Origin: JAXMBN01 sp046349875
GTDB taxonomy: Bacteria; Planctomycetota; Planctomycetia; Pirellulales; Pirellulaceae
Direction of reading: 5' to 3'
Length of the DNA stretch: 64,000 bases
NCBI GenBank assembly: GCA_046349875.1
Contig: JAXMBN010000007.1
Location: 62,001-126,000, forward strand
The position numbers were made by a program, and so were the translations under genes. Of this stretch, positions 17,559 to 25,910 are shown one piece after another. Every line of letters starts with the position of its first letter. Position 1 is the stretch's first letter. A model generated the notes under the pieces. That model was not told the DNA's origin and searched no databases. It saw nothing but the letters and a program-made list of their open reading frames with translations.

Positions 17559-19157
17559 CTACTCTTCATCCTCTGCTTCGCGGAAATCGATCTCCATAAA
17601 TTCGATAGGCTCTTCGATATCTTGCGTTTGGCTTGCGATCGATGCCTTCGGTTCTTTATCGCCATCCTTGGCCTGAGTGATTGTCGGTGCTTGTTCGGAT
17701 TTCTTGCCTTGATCGGCCTTTGCTTCCGAACCACTATCACTTTCGTTCACCCCTAATTGCTCCAAGCGCCTCAACAGGCGAGGGCGAGAGATGCCGAGAA
17801 GTCGCGCGGCGAGAGCACGATTCCCTTTCGTGCGTCCGAGCATACCCATCAGAATCGTCTTTTCTACATCGAGCAGAACAGCATCCAAATCGATAGGCTG
17901 TTGCGAAAGAGCTTTTGACTCGACGTGACTGGCAGCCGTTTGAATAGCCACAGGAAGATGTGCCGCTTCAACGCGAACGGGATTGGCTTTGAGCGATTGC
18001 GACAAAGCCGCATCAAGCTCTTCGACGTTGCGTGGCCAGACATACGATTGAAGCAATTCCATCGCTTGAGGTTCCACCGATGGAATGTCGGCCATCTTTT
18101 TCTCGGAACATCGTCTCTGCAAGAGAGAGTGCACCAAGACGGGTATATCTTCTGGCCGTTGTGTAAGTGCACAGAGAGAGATGGATTGAATGTCGATGCG
18201 ACCCACAATTTGATTCCACACAGCATCCCCCCGAAAACAATCTTGCAGGGGAACTTGAGTGGTTGCGATCACACATGGGACCGAAGGTCGAGAAAGATAC
18301 GTGAGTAAAACGCTATGAGCCTCCAACGGCAGCTCGTCGATTCTCTCTAGCAGGAGGACTTGCGATCGAGCGTGGGAACCACGTTGAGCAGATGCATCGA
18401 CCACCTCGATCATGTTGCTGAGCAAGACCGCATCCATCAAGCGACATTCGACCGGGAACAACTGCGCCAACCTTGGATCGAGCCCCTGTCGCCGAATACG
18501 TCCCATGAACACCGCGCGTGCCACTTGACTTTTACCGCTTCCTGCCGGTCCGACGATCGTCAAGCTACAACTTCCCGCGATAGCCGATTGTGCCTGCTGC
18601 ATCGCTCGCGAGGCCCAGCCACTTTGCCCCATCAAGGAATGCAGGTCATCGAGGTTCGCGTATCGCTTTCGTATCCGCTGAATTGCAACATGGGATGATT
18701 GACCGAATGTTACCTCATGGTTTGAGGTATCTGCTAACCCATTGGCTCGCGGCATCAGAAAACAAAGTCGTTCCGAACGGTGTGCCGTATGGAGCGTGAT
18801 CGCAACGCGCTCCCAAGAGGTCGATCCGCCCTGCTCTTCTTTCGAATCGCTCGATTTTGCGACGGGGATCTCGATGGTAGAAGTTTCGATGCGAGCCCCG
18901 GATGGAGGAAGCGGACAAGAGAGAAGGGATGCCAAGGGAAGTTTCCCTGCTTCGACGATCGTCGCATCGGAAACCAAAGGGCTACTGCAATCCAACCCAA
19001 CGAGGTCTTCTAGATTTGCATTCAGAAGGCGGACCAGCGACGAATTGGCGAATTGCAAGACGCCGTTTCGATCCAACAAATAACAAGGAACCTGCGAACC
19101 CAGCATGGCTTTGGCAAGCGTCCGAGCCGTCGTGTTTTTCTTGACTGGCTGTGTCAT
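17559..19157 (-). CDS. PAS / degenerate AAA+ / Fis-HTH regulator lacking the sigma-54 GAFTGA motif
   Basis: The 532-residue protein has a PAS-like N-terminus (YLLDRNGVLQFANSSLVRLL, 26-45), an AAA+ core with Walker A GPAGSGKS (203-210) and a Walker B-like LLLERIDE (268-275), and a C-terminal Fis-type helix-turn-helix (KGNRALAARLLGISRPRLLRRL, about 445-465, quoted in part as LAARLLGISRPRL). The segment between Walker A and B, where sigma-54 activators carry GAFTGA, has no such motif. It is therefore unlikely to remodel sigma-54 RNA polymerase and may act like TyrR-type regulators. The last 60 residues are acidic and low complexity. It is first in a two-gene unit with the 185-residue protein. 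Confidence 0.82.
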   Translation of the reverse strand: MTQPVKKNTTARTLAKAMLGSQVPCYLLDRNGVLQFANSSLVRLLNANLEDLVGLDCSSPLVSDATIVEAGKLPLASLLSCPLPPSGARIETSTIEIPVAKSSDSKEEQGGSTSWERVAITLHTAHRSERLCFLMPRANGLADTSNHEVTFGQSSHVAIQRIRKRYANLDDLHSLMGQSGWASRAMQQAQSAIAGSCSLTIVGPAGSGKSQVARAVFMGRIRRQGLDPRLAQLFPVECRLMDAVLLSNMIEVVDASAQRGSHARSQVLLLERIDELPLEAHSVLLTYLSRPSVPCVIATTQVPLQDCFRGDAVWNQIVGRIDIQSISLCALTQRPEDIPVLVHSLLQRRCSEKKMADIPSVEPQAMELLQSYVWPRNVEELDAALSQSLKANPVRVEAAHLPVAIQTAASHVESKALSQQPIDLDAVLLDVEKTILMGMLGRTKGNRALAARLLGISRPRLLRRLEQLGVNESDSGSEAKADQGKKSEQAPTITQAKDGDKEPKASIASQTQDIEEPIEFMEIDFREAEDEE

Positions 19158-19451
19158 GAAAAATGCTCTTCCTATCGTCTAGGAGTCCCTTCCTATCCTG
19201 TTCAAACGCTGCCTCGCCCAACCAAAACGGCCGAATGCGCAAGCCTCTGGCCGCTGTGAATCCCCTTCTATTGTAGTTCCGTTTTGAGAAATGGAATGCG
19301 AGATCGAACCGGGAAAAGCCTCGTTCGTAAAGGAGATAGACCTTTTCAGGTTGGGGGTTTTCGGGTTGACGCTAGCGAGTTTCGTGCGACAAACTAGTTT
19401 GAAGACCTTTCTTTCCGCTCGTGTTGGATACCTCAAACCCAGTTTTGCCTC

Positions 19452-19982
19452 ATGTCCAAGAAAAAATCGCAGCCAACCGAAAGCCCAAGCGGAAAAGGCA
19501 AAACCGGTTCCACGAAGGCCGCGGACCAGCCACCTATCCATATCATTACCGAGAATCGTAAAGCCAAACACCAGTTTGAGATTCTGGAGTCCGTGGAATG
19601 TGGTGTGGTCTTGATGGGGAGTGAAGTCAAGAGTTTGCGAAATGGCAAATGCTCACTCGATGAAGCTTATGGTCGGGTCAAAAGTGGCGAACTCTACTTG
19701 GTAGGATGCGACATTCCCGAGTATAAGCAAGCATCATTTTGGAATCATGAATCCAAAAGGGCTCGGAAGCTTTTACTTCATCGACGCGAATTGCATCGTT
19801 TCGCAGGCAAGTCAACTGAAAAAGGCTTGACCCTCGTACCACTCAAACTTTATTTCAACCATCGCGGGATCGCGAAATGTCTCATCGGACTTTGTCGTGG
19901 TCTCAAGTTGCATGACAAGCGCGAAACATTGAAAAAGAAAGATGCCCAGCGCGAAATTCAACGAGCCATCCGAAGACGCTAG
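19452..19982 (+). CDS. smpB: SsrA-binding protein SmpB
   Basis: The 176-residue protein has the SmpB core from residue 34: ENRKAKHQFEI, MGSEVKSLRNGKCSLDEAYG, EYKQASFWNH, RKLLLHRRE, GLTLVPLKLYFN and a basic DKRETLKKKDAQREIQRA tail. It binds tmRNA and carries it to stalled ribosomes for trans-translation. A charged, Lys-rich N-terminal extension of about 33 residues precedes the core. No tmRNA gene was recognised next to it. The ABC ATPase gene follows after 23 bases. Confidence 0.96.
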   Translation: MSKKKSQPTESPSGKGKTGSTKAADQPPIHIITENRKAKHQFEILESVECGVVLMGSEVKSLRNGKCSLDEAYGRVKSGELYLVGCDIPEYKQASFWNHESKRARKLLLHRRELHRFAGKSTEKGLTLVPLKLYFNHRGIAKCLIGLCRGLKLHDKRETLKKKDAQREIQRAIRRR

Positions 19983-20005
19983 ATTCAGAAAGTGCATCGA
20001 CTTCC

Positions 20006-20689
20006 ATGCTTGAAATCCAGAATCTTAAGAAAGCGTTTACCGAACCCAACGGGCAAGCCTTGCCCATACTCGATATCCCTTCGTTTCGCATCGAAGCTGG
20101 CGAGCAAGTAGTTTTGCTCGGCAAAAGCGGAGGAGGCAAGACGACACTGCTACATATCATCGCAGGCATCACGAAGGCCGATACCGGCGTCGTCAAGATC
20201 GATGGCATCAACATGGTCGACCTTTCGGAATCGGGTCGCGATCGCGTTCGCGCAGCCAAGGTGGGTTACGTCTTCCAAACCTTTAACTTGCTTGCTCCCT
20301 TTAGCGCCTTGGAAAATGTTCGGTTGGGAATGACCTTCGCGCGTGGGAAGCACGATCTGTCGCGGGCTACCGAACTCCTTCAGAAAGTAGGTCTCGCGGA
20401 TCGCATGCACTACAAACCGGGGGCGCTTTCGGTAGGTCAACAACAACGCGTAGCCGTAGCCCGCGCCTTGGCCAATCGACCACAACTCCTGTTGGCCGAC
20501 GAACCCACTGCCAATGTCGATACGACCAATCAACAAAAGATTATCGACCTGATTCGCAATGTATGCCGCGAAGAAAAGGTCGCTCTTCTTTTGGTCACCC
20601 ACTCGCAAGAAGTGGCCAATCAATTCGATCGCGTTGAACAACTCGAAAAGCTCAATCGCGTCCTTCATGCAGCGCCGGCCGTGGCGTAG
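20006..20689 (+). CDS. ABC transporter ATP-binding protein, LolD/MacB type
   Basis: The 227-residue ATPase has Walker A GKSGGGKT (39-46), a Q-loop VFQTFNLL (89-96), signature LSVGQQQR (141-148) and Walker B LLLADE (161-166), followed by PTANVD. The sequence type is that of LolD/FtsE/MacB exporters, which act on lipoproteins or other envelope substrates. No permease lies next to it: smpB is upstream and a minus-strand EamA gene is downstream. The partner must be elsewhere in the genome. Confidence 0.92.
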   Translation: MLEIQNLKKAFTEPNGQALPILDIPSFRIEAGEQVVLLGKSGGGKTTLLHIIAGITKADTGVVKIDGINMVDLSESGRDRVRAAKVGYVFQTFNLLAPFSALENVRLGMTFARGKHDLSRATELLQKVGLADRMHYKPGALSVGQQQRVAVARALANRPQLLLADEPTANVDTTNQQKIIDLIRNVCREEKVALLLVTHSQEVANQFDRVEQLEKLNRVLHAAPAVA

Positions 20690-20707
20690 CCCGATCCTTG
20701 ATTCGGA

Positions 20708-21583
20708 TCAATCTTCCTTTTGCGACGTCATCACCCAGAACGTTGCACCGATGACCATGAGCATTCCCACGAAGGCCAATGGTGATGGGACTCGACCTTC
20801 AACCGCCCATTTATAGAGCGCGGCCACTGCCACCTGACTCAGGCCTACTACACTGATTCGAGCGGGCCGACCACTTGCAAAAGCTTTGGTGAGAAACAAC
20901 TGCCCGAGCATGGCGGTGACTCCCACGCCAATCAATCGCAGAACACTGGTATTGTTGGTAGCGACCAACGTCGATGGTGCCGGCATCAAAGCCCAAATCG
21001 CCATAGCAATCAAAGTAGATACCGCCGAAAAGTGCGCAACCACCGCCCGCGAGTCGACATCTTTAACCTTGTGCAGGCCGATCAATGCCACGCCACTAAG
21101 CATCGAAGCTAAGGCGGCAATGGGAATGGCGATATGCGGCATGTAGTGCGCGGTCTGTACATCCGAAATCGGCTTGCCTGTGGCAGCAAGATAGACCAGC
21201 ACCATTCCTAAGGTGCTTACCAAGAGTGCAAGCCAGGTATCGCGTGATGGCAACTGCCCCAGCAAAGGCCACCCCAGAACGGCAACCCAAATGGGATACA
21301 TGCTCGAAAGAGATAAGATGATTGCGACATCGTAGTGCGTCATGGCAAAGAAGATGCACATCATGGCCGCGCAGCCTGCCAAACTGCGCATCCACATGTT
21401 TGCAGGACGAAAGACCACGAACTTGGCTCGCCCCGCCAACACTAATGCGATAGCCAAGGCCGTTGCAATGGCGCTACGGATGGACGCAATCCACGCAAAC
21501 GAGTATTCATCCCCGAGAGATTCGGTAAGCAGCCCCATCACAGCAAAGAAGATCGAGCCTATCAACATCCATAAATAAGGCAC
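20708..21583 (-). CDS. EamA/DMT-family membrane transporter
   Basis: The 291-residue protein has ten hydrophobic segments arranged as two EamA repeats, with SSMYPIWVAVLGWPLLG in the first and VSLAVGVT-like VGVTAMLGQLFLTKAFASG in the second. The start is GTG 21583. DMT-family transporters export small metabolites such as amino acids or nucleobase compounds; the substrate is not predictable. It converges on the ABC ATPase gene with 18 bases between stops. Confidence 0.88.
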   Translation of the reverse strand: MPYLWMLIGSIFFAVMGLLTESLGDEYSFAWIASIRSAIATALAIALVLAGRAKFVVFRPANMWMRSLAGCAAMMCIFFAMTHYDVAIILSLSSMYPIWVAVLGWPLLGQLPSRDTWLALLVSTLGMVLVYLAATGKPISDVQTAHYMPHIAIPIAALASMLSGVALIGLHKVKDVDSRAVVAHFSAVSTLIAMAIWALMPAPSTLVATNNTSVLRLIGVGVTAMLGQLFLTKAFASGRPARISVVGLSQVAVAALYKWAVEGRVPSPLAFVGMLMVIGATFWVMTSQKED

Positions 21584-21652
21584 GATGGTTCCGATGGCGA
21601 CCTGAGATCTATTAAAACCGTCAAACGAGAGGAATGGGAATCGAAGGAAAAA

Positions 21653-22048
21653 CTATCGAATCCGACGCATGTTCATTGTGCCTGAATCCTTGCCCGCTTG
21701 GAAGCCAGCCTGAAACTGCGATCCCCCAAAGTTCCCCATCATCTGATAGGAACCCATGATCGGCCCCAGCTTCTTCTGCGCATAAACGGTCGTCCCACAA
21801 TCGTCGCAAGCGACTGGTGTCAACGTAGTCTTATACATGAAGGGAATGACCAACGCGAATCGTCCCACAAAACGGGCATCATACGATCCATCAGATCGTG
21901 GAGTCACACGGGCTCGCATCGGTCCCGAATGCCCCGTCGTTTCACTCTGCCAACGACCTTTCCAAACGCCCGTTGGATCCTGAGCCAACACCAAGGATGA
22001 CATCACCATACTCAAAGCCAATCCCATCGCACATCTTCGCAACATCAT
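21653..22048 (-). CDS. Secreted hypothetical protein with a CxxC pair
   Basis: The 131-residue product begins with a signal peptide (MMLRRCAMGLALSMVMSSLVLAQ, residues 1-23; cleavage after VLAQ or nearby). The mature part starts DPTGVWKGRW and contains SGPMRARVTPRSDGSYDARFVGRF and CDDC (about 82-85), then a Gly-rich tail. The GxWxGxW pattern suggests a small beta-barrel, but no family is recognised. It is 45 bases downstream of the 222-residue protein gene on the same strand. Confidence 0.7.
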   Translation of the reverse strand: MMLRRCAMGLALSMVMSSLVLAQDPTGVWKGRWQSETTGHSGPMRARVTPRSDGSYDARFVGRFALVIPFMYKTTLTPVACDDCGTTVYAQKKLGPIMGSYQMMGNFGGSQFQAGFQAGKDSGTMNMRRIR

Positions 22049-22093
22049 TCCACCTCTTTGTTTCGATCGTTGATCGCGCAGGAACCGGATGAC

Positions 22094-22762
22094 CTAGAAG
22101 GCTGCATCCAGGTCGTCTACGAGCTTATCCAAATGGGACCACTCTTCTTCATCTTGATCCAAATCAACGGGAACGGAAGCCGGTTTGGGCGGATCGTTCG
22201 CGGGAATCGGGAGTGAATTGGCGGAGCTGGACTTCGCCACGTTCGAATCGCGCGAAGCTGCCTGGGGCGCTTGGGATTGTAAAGGGACTATCGATGGCTC
22301 CTGCACTTTCGGCTTGGGTTTCATCCCCATGCCGATCGATACGACTTGAACCTTCATCGAATCCAAGAGTTCGCGAAGGAACTGCATGACATTGGTAACA
22401 GTTCCACCCTCTTGAAGAGCGATCAAGAAGATCCGCTTGGGACCAGGTGCCTTCAAGGGCACGATCGACTTGCTCTGATGGACGGGGTCGATATGGACCA
22501 ACTGTCCCGACATTTCCAACCGATCTAAATGCGGAAGAAGATGCTCTACCGGAAGCCACGATGCAAGCGCGAAATCACCCATCAAACCTTGCAAACACAG
22601 ATGGTCTGTGCTGTGCAACTCAATTCGATCGAGCCCTTGAATTAAGGTTGCATCGAGCCCCTGTGCAAAAATCAGTTCCGCAACCAGAGACTCCTCAAAC
22701 TCCGATTGACGACTTGCTCGCATCGGGTGCTGAGCAATGACAACCGGCAAACGACTAGCCAT
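22094..22762 (-). CDS. Hypothetical protein coupled to the P-loop ATPase
   Basis: The 222-residue protein has an alpha/beta N-terminal half (LPVVIAQHPMRASRQSEFEESLVAELI; RIFLIALQEGGTVTNVMQFLRELLD) and a low-complexity Pro/Ser/acidic C-terminal third ending EEEWSHLDKLVDDLDAAF. No family is recognised. The gene overlaps the end of the P-loop gene by 8 bases, implying translational coupling and a functional pair. It is soluble, with no signal peptide. Confidence 0.65.
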   Translation of the reverse strand: MASRLPVVIAQHPMRASRQSEFEESLVAELIFAQGLDATLIQGLDRIELHSTDHLCLQGLMGDFALASWLPVEHLLPHLDRLEMSGQLVHIDPVHQSKSIVPLKAPGPKRIFLIALQEGGTVTNVMQFLRELLDSMKVQVVSIGMGMKPKPKVQEPSIVPLQSQAPQAASRDSNVAKSSSANSLPIPANDPPKPASVPVDLDQDEEEWSHLDKLVDDLDAAF

Positions 22763-23459
22763 AGGAAGTCTCCATCAGGTCATACAATTCAAACAACGCT
22801 TCTCGAAGATTGTTTTGCCAACGGCTACGAATCTGTTTCCAGCGATCACTGCGGATCAAGCGATCTGCAATATCTTTACGCGTACTAAGCAATCGGCGCA
22901 CCACGTACTCGGCGCTATCTTCGGTTACTTCGGTTGTGAGGAGCGTTGGATAAAAAAACAAGGGATAGTGGCATGTCACCAAGAGTCCCGCATTGGAATT
23001 TCGTATGCCACGCCACAATCGAATACGATCCCATGCTCGAAGTTGTTCATAGCCATCGATGACGATCATAGTGGATTCGTCCCATGCAGACTCCTCTGCA
23101 AACAAGGGCGAAGCATCGCGCGAGGACTTGGAGAGTCGCAACCAAAGGACTCGGGCTCCTGGCATACCGTTTGCGAAACGATGAAGGTCTTGCCCATCCA
23201 TGCACAGTGCCGCGGGAGGGTTCCATTCCGTTTGAGCCGCAGCATCCCACGTCCATTCGATCGAACCCAGGTGGGGAATCAGCGTGTGGAGCAACGTGGA
23301 TTTACCACTTCCATGAGGGCCTACGATCGCCGCGCGACGCTGCAATCGGCCTGTAAACTGCTCGGCCAGCTTGGCCGCCGTCTGTCCAGCGGAAAAATGA
23401 TAGTCCAACGCACCCGGACGGATGAAACGACTCGCAAATGGGTTGTTCTTCGTTGCCAT
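22755..23459 (-). CDS. P-loop NTPase of unknown role
   Basis: ATG 23459 gives 234 residues beginning MATKNNPFASRFIRPG; the longer frame to 23489 has no better start. Walker A GPHGSGKST is at 47-55 and a Walker B-like STMIVIDGYEQL near 135. FITCHYPLFF-like LLVTCHYPLFF (sensor position) and a helical C-terminus follow. The pattern is that of a small AAA/ABC-like ATPase domain without an ABC signature. Its neighbour overlaps it by 8 bases. Role unknown. Confidence 0.72.
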   Translation of the reverse strand: MATKNNPFASRFIRPGALDYHFSAGQTAAKLAEQFTGRLQRRAAIVGPHGSGKSTLLHTLIPHLGSIEWTWDAAAQTEWNPPAALCMDGQDLHRFANGMPGARVLWLRLSKSSRDASPLFAEESAWDESTMIVIDGYEQLRAWDRIRLWRGIRNSNAGLLVTCHYPLFFYPTLLTTEVTEDSAEYVVRRLLSTRKDIADRLIRSDRWKQIRSRWQNNLREALFELYDLMETSYG

Positions 23460-23679
23460 GATTGGAAACCAGCGTAATCGACGGGACAAAAATTGGGTAC
23501 CGCCTCCATGTCTATCTCACTTTTCGCACCCCCAACTTTTCAGAAAGAGGGGCCTCCTAGGTCCGTGAGCGTAGCTTCCGAGTCGATGTTTCACCTTTTT
23601 GGGCGAAATTTTCGCGAAGGCTTCGGTTTGGGTATATTGTTGAAATCGTCCCTCCTCACCTCCTTCCAGGAAATTTCAC

Positions 23680-24399
23680 ATGCATCGCACCCACCGAATT
23701 CTCGCACTCGCTCTCGGATGTACCTTGGCCTCGAGCTCGTTCCTATTGGCCCAAGATTCCAAGCCAGTCGTCACCCGAGTCCAAGAAGCGACTCCGCCGA
23801 AAGTCCCGGATTTGAAGGCGTCAGGTTGGGAATCCCTTTTTGACGGGAAGTCGCTCGCCGGCTGGGAACAACGCAATGGATGGGCCACCTTTCGGATCGA
23901 AGGGGACACCGTTCTGGGAACCACAGCAACCGGTAGCCCCAACTCCTTCCTTTGCACGAAAAAGAACTATCGCGATTTTGAATTGAGCTTTGAAGTCCGC
24001 GTCCACAACAGTCTCAACTCTGGTGTTCAATTCCGATCCCGTGGAAGCGAATCCGAAAAGGACAAGGGTCGAGTCACTGGGCCACAAGTTGAAATCGAGG
24101 CCGGTCCAGGGGAAGCGGGCTACATCTACGGTGAAGCAACCGGACGCAACTGGTTGAGTCCCGATCCCAAACCCCATTCTCATTTCAAGAATGATGAATG
24201 GAATCAATATTTTGTTCGCGCCGAAGGTGATCGCATGACGACATGGATCAATGGAACATTGATCGAAGACATTCGCGATCCTCTATCCAATCAAGAAGGT
24301 TTCATTGGCTTGCAAGTTCACGGCATTGGCAAAGACCAAGGCCCCTTCGATGTTCGTTGGCGCAACATCAAGATCCGTATGCTACCAGCCGCCAAGTAA
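23680..24399 (+). CDS. Secreted DUF1080 (3-keto-disaccharide hydrolase) domain protein
   Basis: The 239-residue protein has a signal peptide (residues 1-25, ending LLAQ). From residue 46 it carries one DUF1080 domain: WESLFDGKSLAGWE, YRDFELSFEVRVHNSLNSGVQFRS, EIEAGPGEAGYIYGE, WNQYFVRAEGDRMTTWING and the closing GFIGLQVHG ... RWRNIKIR. DUF1080 has a LamG/concanavalin-like beta-sandwich. Some members hydrolyse 3-keto-disaccharides and many planctomycete members are uncharacterised. It precedes a two-domain DUF1080 gene by 47 bases, probably in one transcript. Confidence 0.9.
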   Translation: MHRTHRILALALGCTLASSSFLLAQDSKPVVTRVQEATPPKVPDLKASGWESLFDGKSLAGWEQRNGWATFRIEGDTVLGTTATGSPNSFLCTKKNYRDFELSFEVRVHNSLNSGVQFRSRGSESEKDKGRVTGPQVEIEAGPGEAGYIYGEATGRNWLSPDPKPHSHFKNDEWNQYFVRAEGDRMTTWINGTLIEDIRDPLSNQEGFIGLQVHGIGKDQGPFDVRWRNIKIRMLPAAK

Positions 24400-24446
24400 T
24401 CTATTTCCCTCCTTCCAAACATATTGCCTACCGGAGATACAACAGC

Positions 24447-25769
24447 ATGTCGAGTCAACTCAGTTCATGGTTTCAACGATCCCTAGCAGCCAGCACTCTT
24501 GGCTTGGCTCTATGGTCATCGCCAACGATCGCCCAGGAAATGATCAACGCGCCTCCCGAAGGATTCCGTCCGCTTTATAACGGCAAGGATTTGTCGGGAT
24601 GGCATGGGTCGACAACGCTCGATCCTCGCAAGTACGCCGAAGCGAAAGAAGATCAAAAGAAGAAGTGGAACGATGAGATTGCCAAACACTGGGCAGCCAA
24701 GGGTGATGTTCTTTACAACGATGGCAACGGAGCCTATGCCACAACCGACGCCGACTACGGTGACTTCGAACTGGTATTGCAATACAAGACTGTCGCCAAA
24801 GCAGACAGCGGCATTTACCTTCGCGGCGTTCCTCAAGTTCAGATTTGGGACTTTACGGAACAAGAGAAGTTCAAACTAGGTGCGGACAAGGGTTCCGGTG
24901 GCCTATGGAACAATAGCGCTGGCGCCAAAGGTAAAGATCCCTTGGTATTGGCCGACAAACCCTTTGGCGAATGGAATCAATTCCGCATTCGTCTCATAGG
25001 CGAGCGCTGCAGCGTTTGGCTCAACGATAAACTCGTCGTCGACGATGCCAAGATGGAAAACTACTTTGATCGAAAGATCCCTCTCTTTGCTCGCGGCCCA
25101 ATCCAATTGCAAACGCATGGTGGCGAGATTAGCTGGCGACACATCTACATTCGCGAAATCGGGGCGGAAGAAGCCAACACCTATCTTCGCTCAAAGACGT
25201 CAGGCAATTTTAAGCCGCTCTTCAATGGCAAAGATTTCGCAGGATGGAAAGGTGCCGTCGACAACTACGAAGTTGTGAACGGTGCCATTCAATGCAAGAA
25301 AGGCAAAGGCGGCACGCTCTATACCGAAAATGAGTATGGTGATTTCACCGCTCGACTTGAGATTCAGATTCCTCCTGGAGGCAACAATGGTTTGGCCATC
25401 CGCTATCCAGGTACGGGTGATCCTGCTTACACCGGCATGTGCGAACTCCAAGTACTCGATAACGAATCAGACAAGTACAAGTCCTTGGACAAGCGACAAT
25501 ACCATGGAAGTGCATACGGCATGTCGGCCGCTCATCGCGGTTACCTGCGACCATCCGGACAATGGAACTACCAAGTCGTCAAGGTTCAAGGCTCGAAGAT
25601 CCAAGTGGAACTCAACGGAACAACCATTCTCGATACCGATCTATCCGAAGTAAAAGAGTTCATGGCCAACACACCGCATCCAGGCAAGGATCTTGTTAAA
25701 GGCTTCTTCGGATTTGCCGGGCACGGCGATGATGTTCGATTCCGTAACATCGAGATCGAAGCCAAGTAA
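24447..25769 (+). CDS. Secreted protein with two DUF1080 domains
   Basis: Start ATG 24447 gives 440 residues beginning with a signal peptide (MSSQLSSWFQRSLAAS...SPTIAQ, about 32 residues); the long frame from 24243 runs back into the upstream gene and is rejected. Domain 1 (about 40-235) begins FRPLYNGKDLSGWHG and ends WRHIYIREI. Domain 2 (about 250-440) begins FKPLFNGKDFAGWKG and ends RFRNIEIEAK. Both show the DUF1080 beta-sandwich pattern, including RGVPQVQIWD and MCELQVLDN at equivalent positions. The pair suggests an internal duplication and possible sugar or glycan hydrolysis outside the cytoplasm. Confidence 0.9.
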   Translation: MSSQLSSWFQRSLAASTLGLALWSSPTIAQEMINAPPEGFRPLYNGKDLSGWHGSTTLDPRKYAEAKEDQKKKWNDEIAKHWAAKGDVLYNDGNGAYATTDADYGDFELVLQYKTVAKADSGIYLRGVPQVQIWDFTEQEKFKLGADKGSGGLWNNSAGAKGKDPLVLADKPFGEWNQFRIRLIGERCSVWLNDKLVVDDAKMENYFDRKIPLFARGPIQLQTHGGEISWRHIYIREIGAEEANTYLRSKTSGNFKPLFNGKDFAGWKGAVDNYEVVNGAIQCKKGKGGTLYTENEYGDFTARLEIQIPPGGNNGLAIRYPGTGDPAYTGMCELQVLDNESDKYKSLDKRQYHGSAYGMSAAHRGYLRPSGQWNYQVVKVQGSKIQVELNGTTILDTDLSEVKEFMANTPHPGKDLVKGFFGFAGHGDDVRFRNIEIEAK

Positions 25770-25840
25770 TTTGGATCCCTATCGCTATGCGGATGTCGAA
25801 TGCATTGACCGTCCCGCATAGTGACTATTGTTTCTTTGAA

Positions 25841-25872
25841 AAGGCACTGGTTCCGCGATGAGCCAGTGCCTT
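25841..25872 (+). terminator. Rho-independent terminator after the double DUF1080 gene
   Basis: A 10-bp perfect stem AAGGCACTGG / CCAGTGCCTT encloses a 12-base loop and is followed by TTCCTT. It lies 72 bases after the stop codon at 25769 and before the next gene at 25911. Confidence 0.75.
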
Positions 25873-25910
25873 TCCTTATGATGAGTCTCAATGTCTGAGC
25901 ACTGGACCCC

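Noticed and set aside
19158..19451. tmRNA (ssrA) gene next to smpB
   Set aside because: The space was read for a tag-peptide frame and tRNA-like ends; none was recognised.
24243..24446. Longer N-terminus for the double DUF1080 protein
   Set aside because: It would overlap the upstream gene, has no signal sequence and lacks a ribosome binding site; ATG 24447 opens a signal peptide.
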